Assembly (NCBI GenBank): GCA_034509755.1
Contig: CM067541.1
Span: 21,812,001-21,876,000, forward strand
Direction: 5' to 3'
Length of the DNA stretch: 64,000 nt
Source: Anisodus tanguticus
Taxonomy: Eukaryota > Streptophyta > Magnoliopsida > Solanales > Solanaceae
Below are positions 59,470-64,000 of this stretch, in pieces (positions within the stretch are counted from its first letter, which is position 1; every line of letters starts with the position of its first letter). The notes below the pieces were generated by a model. The model was not told where the DNA came from and made no database searches. It was given only the letters and a program-made list of their open reading frames with translations. The translations under genes were made by a program, and so were the position numbers.

Positions 59470-59647
59470 CTAGGTTAATGGTCTCATAAGTACAAGCGAT
59501 GTCTAGTAGAATCTTGTGGATCGGTATGAAGAGCTCCGTACCTATCTTCAAGAGCCTATAAGACATTTAGAAACTTCAATTCTTTTATTCTTTCATGCAA
59601 TCGATTATGATTTAATTCTAAACTTCTTGTTTTATTCTTTTTCATAG

Positions 59648-61160
59648 ATGGTGAGGACTAGATCAACCACAAGAGGAGATGATGATCCTACACCTGCACC
59701 CGCACCCGCACCCATTGTCAGAGGAGGTGCCTGGGGTAGGGTGCGAGGAAGAGGTAGAAGCAAGTGTAGTCCTCGAGTTATAGCCCGAAGTTGAGCACTT
59801 GCAGTTTCTCAAACTCGTGACCGTGTAAAGTCTCCGGATCTTGAGGCTATTCCTGAGGATGAGCAGGTTCAGGCTGATAGGGCGGGACAGGACCAGATTC
59901 CCCTGGGTTTCATTGCCATGCTAGTACTTCAGGAGACCTTGGTTCGGATGATGAGTTTTCTGGAGTCTATCGCTTAGGGTGTCCATCTGGTTACTTCTGA
60001 TAGATCTCATACTAGGGTTGGATGATAGACTTTAGACCATGCTGCTATGACAGGATTTTGGACACCTGCGGTTCGTCATGCACATGATAAAGTCCTTCAG
60101 TTTCTGGGTGTGCCTATACCTGACCTTACTACACCTCCAACTGCACAGCCTACTATGTATATCGATGAGTAGAAGATATTTGAGAGATACAGAGAAGTTG
60201 GATCCTCGCAGATATGATGGGGATCCCAAGGATAATGTATATAAGTTCTTGATTAGTTGTCACAAGAGGTTGCACAATCTCGGACTGGTTGAGTCTCGTG
60301 GTGTTGATTATACTACTTTCTAGATGGTCGAACTAGCCAAGTAGTGGTGTCGGTCCTATCTTGAGTCCAGACCAGCAGGGTCCCCTCCTATGACCTGGGT
60401 TTATTTACCCAGATCTTCTTAGAGAAGTTCGTGCCTCGCAGTGTTAGAGAGAGAATACAGGCTCGGTTTGATGGGTTATGTCAGGTGCGTATGTATGTGA
60501 TTGAGCATGACACACATTTCCATGCCTTGTCTCGACATGCCTTAATGATTCTACCGGATGAGAAAGTTCACTAATGGGTTGATATGTCCTCTTCATTTGA
60601 TCGCAGCATAGATGGCTGCCACAGGTTCCACCTTCTAGCAGATTATTGACGTCGTAAGAGAGGCCGAGTTTATTTGGAGAGAGGACTGAGAGGAGAGAGC
60701 GGTCAAGAGGCCTTATTTCAGCACTCATTTAGTTTCCTCATTTGGAGGCCGAGGATAATTTAATGAAGGCCATCACCATCCGAGTGTTAGACCGGTTATG
60801 GATCAGGGCACTAGAGCTACACATACTTCTCATGGATCGGGGTAGTTAGTCTCGAGTTCTTATCGACCATCTATTTGTGGTGGTCATTTGGGTGCCAGTT
60901 CTTCTTCTTCCCAACCGTCGACAGTTCTGAGAGGTTTCTTTGAGTGTGGAGATCTTAGTAATTTCAAGAGGGATTTCCCCAGACTCAGACGGAGTGGACA
61001 ATTCCAGGGTTCTAGAGCTAGAGCAACGGGGCAGCCGACTAGAAGTGGGTCCTAGGGTGCTAGGTGTGGTGCTAAGGGCAGGAGAGGTGTCCCTTAAATA
61101 AGTCGTGATGGTGCTCAGTCCATCCGAGTTGGTGGACGCAGAGGTGATTGTATCCATTTT
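59648..61160 (+). pseudogene. Tekay-type gag
   Basis: ATG 59648 opens MVRTRSTTRGDDDPTPAPAP, then an Arg/Gly-rich start and an acidic linker. Stops come near 59792 and 59977. The capsid block LDPRRYDGDPKDNVYKFLIS and RLHNLGLVESRGVDYTTF is open at 60170-60323. FLEKFVPRSVRERIQARFDG follows near 60418. The CCHC knuckle near 60937 reads GFFECGDLSNFKRDFP, so the first and third Cys and the His are replaced (relatives CFECGDLSHFKRDCP). Many frameshifts and stops. It would be the particle protein. Confidence 0.82.
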
Positions 61161-62034
61161 TATTTTTTCTCAGGTAGACCCGAGGCAGAGGCCTCTGATG
61201 CTGTGATCACAAGTACTTTTTTAGTTTGCTATCGACTCACTACAGTTTTATTCAATCCAGGGTCTACCTGTTCTTATGTGTGTGCCTACTTTGCATTGAA
61301 TTTGGATTTGATGTGTGAGTCTCTAGCCATGTCTATTTATGTGTCTACACCTGTTAGGGATTTTATAGTGTTAGATCGGGCTTATTTGGGTTGTGTAGTA
61401 ACGTTAATGGGGTATGATACTCTTACATATGGTATATTTTGATGCTATATTGGGTATGGATTGGTTAGCTCCTTATCATGCTATCTTGGATTGTTTTTGC
61501 CATGACTAGTTACATTAGCCATGCCTGGTATTCCTCAGTTAGTTTGGAAGGGTACTCTTAGTTAGTATCCAAAAAGGGTGATCTCTTTCCTGAAATCTCA
61601 AAAGATGGTAGAGAAAGAGTGTCTTTTTTATTTGGCCTATGTTCGTGACACTAGTGCAGAGACTCCTTCCTTAGATTCAGTTATAGTAGTTCAAGAGTAT
61701 CCAGAGGTGTTTCCTACAGATCTTACCGGCGTCGGAACAAGATATCGAATTTTGTATTGATCTAAAGCCAGGAACTCAGCCCATTTCTATGGCTCCTTAT
61801 CAGATGGAACCAGCCGAGTTGAGGGAGTTGAAAGAACAATTGCAAGATTTGTTGAGTAAGAGATTCATTCGACCCAGTGTTTCGCCTTGGGGTGCTCCAG
61901 TGTTGTTCGTCAAGAAGAAAGATGGGTCTATGCGCATGTGTATTAATTACAGACAGCTGAACAAGGTGACCATCAAGAACAAGTATTCGATACCGCGCAT
62001 TGATGACTTGTTTGATCAGCTACAGGGTACTTCA
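61161..62034 (+). pseudogene. Tekay-type protease and reverse transcriptase start, interrupted
   Basis: The protease active site at 61248-61270 reads LFNPGSTCSYV where relatives have LFDPGSTYSYV; the catalytic Asp codon has become AAT (Asn, 61254-61256). After breaks, VISFLKSQKMVEKECLFYLA (61580) and VVQEYPEVFPTDL (61690) lead into the RT fingers, open at 61789-62034: MAPYQMEPAELRELKEQLQD, then RPSVSPWGAPVLFVKKKDGS and RMCINYRQLNKVTIKN. The RT is cut at 62034 within LFDQLQG by the next LTR. The palm (YVDD), RNase H and integrase are not in the window. Confidence 0.85.
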
Positions 62035-63893
62035 TGTTATACCCCGTAGTTTCACGTTATACCCCGTAGTTTCACGTCCCGTTGTGATGACAATGGATAT
62101 CGAAGTCCCGAGAAGAGATACGACCCTACGAAACCATAATGAAGGTTTACAGCTTGGTTATGAAGGTACTGGAGTGTTTGGGAGTTAAACATATTGAAGG
62201 AAGTATGTTTCGATGAAAACATGAAATTGGGAAACTTGACGCGACTTATGACGGACCGTCAAATACTTTGATAGACCATCAAATACCCAGCCTGATCCAT
62301 TAATCTTCAAGGAAGTTTGATGGACCGTCGGAAGTTTGATGGTCTATCGAGTGTACTGTCAAATTATGGTGGTGGAGAAAATTTATCGGGTTTAAATATG
62401 GGTCCCCAATTTTTACTTCATTTTCCTCCATGATCGGATCCTAAACACCCCCTAAATCCTCTCTAAGGATTCTATAACATTCAAAATCATTTCCAAAGAA
62501 TATTATGTTGGATTAACGTCACTAATTATGTGATTATCGTAGAAATCATTACCCCCGTGGAGAGGCAATTTTGGAAATCCTAGAATTTGGGGCAACTTGT
62601 TGTATCGTGAAGATTTGGTTGCGTTGAGGTAAAAGTTACCCTACTTTATCTATATATATGCAATTAATTGATGATTTGAGATAGGTTGTGAAAGGATTTT
62701 CATAGCCGAAACCCATAAACCTATGAAATTATGATAAGTTGAGTTGTCGGCTGATTTTGTTGGAATTTTGAGTTGATATTGATTGTTGGTATCGTAAACC
62801 TAAGAGGGTATATTTCGGAGAATCATGGGGTCAAATTACATAAGTACCCTTTTGTTAACAAGTCTAAGAATCCTTTGTGTTTAAGGTTATCGAGAAGATG
62901 ACTAAATAGAGATTTTTATTTGGTTATGGATTCGATATTGATATCGATCCTTTGTTTGTTATAGATAATCATTCGTAAGGAATACGAGAGCTTATAGCAT
63001 GACGTATAGCTTCTTGGATAATGTATGTAAGGCTATCCCCTTTCTTTCAAAGCATGAAATCCAATGAGTTATCATTTTCAAAAAGAAATGCCAAAACTTT
63101 ATCTTATTGTATCTTGAAATCTCTTGCCGAGAAGTATTCATTGATTATCCTTATTCTCATAATCCCAGTTCTTGGTTACTGGCGTATCCTATTATCATTC
63201 TTCAAAAAGAAACATTCTAACGAGGAAAGTATCAAGTCGACTACAAGTCGTTCTATGAATAAAGTCAAAGAATATATGAATTTCAAAATAGGCTAAAGGG
63301 CTGGTGTTATCATAGTCTGTTGTCCACACCCACGAGTCCCATTGGTATTGATATATTTTCATTGACATTTGATATCATGCATATAATCATGATTATACAT
63401 TGGATCGGGTACATATATCAATACCAATAGTGATGCCCACAGATACAGATAATGATGTAGATGATTTCCTCATAGTAAGTGACTCGACTCAGCTTAAGGT
63501 TGTCACAATCCTTTCTTCCGAAGATGTTTAGTGAGCTGATATGTATGATGGATATGCATATGTATAGAGTTGGGTATGGCAGGGCCCTGTACTGGCCAGT
63601 TATTTTTAGTAAACTCTTTAGAGGCTTATAGACAGTGGTATTATGTGTGATGGTCGTGTATGGCCTTGTCGGCCTCTCCAGTATATATATTATGTTTATG
63701 TCGGCCTTGTTATATCTATATGTATGGTTTGGACCTTTTCTTAGTGCAGGTGGCTATATCTTTATTCAGTTAAGTATATGTCAGAGATCTCGTTGGCCCA
63801 TGAGGTGTCGTATATCTCTCATGTATCAGGACCGGCACTCTCGAGCCTTAGGGCGTCGGGTGCCAGCCATACCCCCAAGGTTGGGGTATGACA
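62035..63893 (+). repeat. 5' LTR of a further gypsy element, nested in RT
   Basis: The LTR begins TGTTATACCCCGTAG and ends GGTATGACA, 1859 bp. The left 5-mer is CTTCA (62030-62034), the candidate target duplication; its partner lies beyond the window. The first 20 bp after the T are tandemly duplicated (62036-62055 and 62056-62075). A PBS follows at 63897. Short frames inside (for example 63021-63296) have no recognisable motif. Confidence 0.78.
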
Positions 63894-63896
63894 AAA

Positions 63897-63909
63897 TGGT
63901 ATCATATCA
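63897..63909 (+). promoter_or_regulatory. Diverged primer binding site of the nested element
   Basis: TGGTATCATATCA is close to TGGTATCAGAGC with two changed bases near its 3' half. It lies three bases after the LTR end and is followed by a leader like that of the other gypsy elements (CCGTGTCTAGTAGAATCTTG near 63934). Confidence 0.65.
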
Positions 63910-64000
63910 GGTCATTCCTAGGGGTGTCTACAAGCCGTGTCTAGTAGAATCTTGCTTATGGGTGTGTTGTGTGTCACACTTATAAACCGGAAGCTACAGG

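Noticed and set aside
63021..63985. Frames of 91 and 116 codons near the window end
   Set aside because: They lie within the LTR and leader of the nested element and show no family motif.

Overview
This is plant nuclear DNA. It shows no bacterial-type gene organisation, it is AT-rich and dominated by nested LTR retrotransposons, and it has one spliced plant peptide-hormone gene. A TS/SolS-type tRNA-derived SINE, Stowaway MITEs with the CTCC...CAATTTA terminus, and Ogre/Tat, Athila and Tekay-type gypsy elements point to a eudicot, most probably a Solanaceae species. That assignment is inference.

The only host gene I can support is at 19067-19892 (+). It is a three-exon gene for a STOMAGEN/EPFL9 precursor of 112 residues, with all six cysteines of the mature 45-residue peptide. 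It looks intact although its second intron holds a Stowaway MITE and retrotransposons flank it.

Layout. 1-5964: a Ty1/copia element with broken gag-pol and a 3' LTR (its 5' LTR lies outside the window). 5965-9104: a second copia remnant cut off after integrase. 9105-12650: 3' part of a Tat-type gypsy element, with an antisense extra ORF on the minus strand and a plus-oriented LTR. 12853-17765: a complete short-LTR copia element (two 206-bp LTRs, near-perfect 5-bp target duplication) with an open 725-codon RT-RNaseH frame but a broken gag. 17766-21360: EPFL9 with a SINE and two MITEs. 21849-22939: a pair of ~385-bp direct repeats resembling LTRs of a small non-autonomous element. 22961-45719: an Athila-type gypsy element (LTRs of 1353 and 1384 bp, tRNA-Asp-like PBS, gag, protease, split RT, RNaseH, integrase, decayed envelope-like ORF). 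Its RT is interrupted by a second complete element at 26944-37025. That element has 2.8-kb LTRs, a perfect 5-bp target duplication (TTATC) and an internal region of almost 4.5 kb with practically no coding capacity, so it is LARD-like. 46396-46642: a Stowaway MITE. About 48000-56600: a minus-strand Ogre/Tat-type remnant (gag, coiled-coil pieces, ORF1, PBS, LTR) carrying a hAT-type MITE with a perfect 8-bp target duplication. About 56700-62034: a Tekay/Del-type gypsy element, interrupted in RT by another LTR element starting at 62035 that runs off the window.

The nesting gives a relative order: Athila before the LARD-like element, the Tekay-type element before the 62035 element, and the Ogre LTR before the hAT MITE. 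I found no clear evidence of a wholly new system. The most unusual items are the large non-coding element inside the Athila RT, the antisense ORF with its own candidate promoter and introns, and the palindromic GTACGG(A/T)CCGTAC motifs shared by the Athila LTRs and the spacer before its envelope-like ORF.
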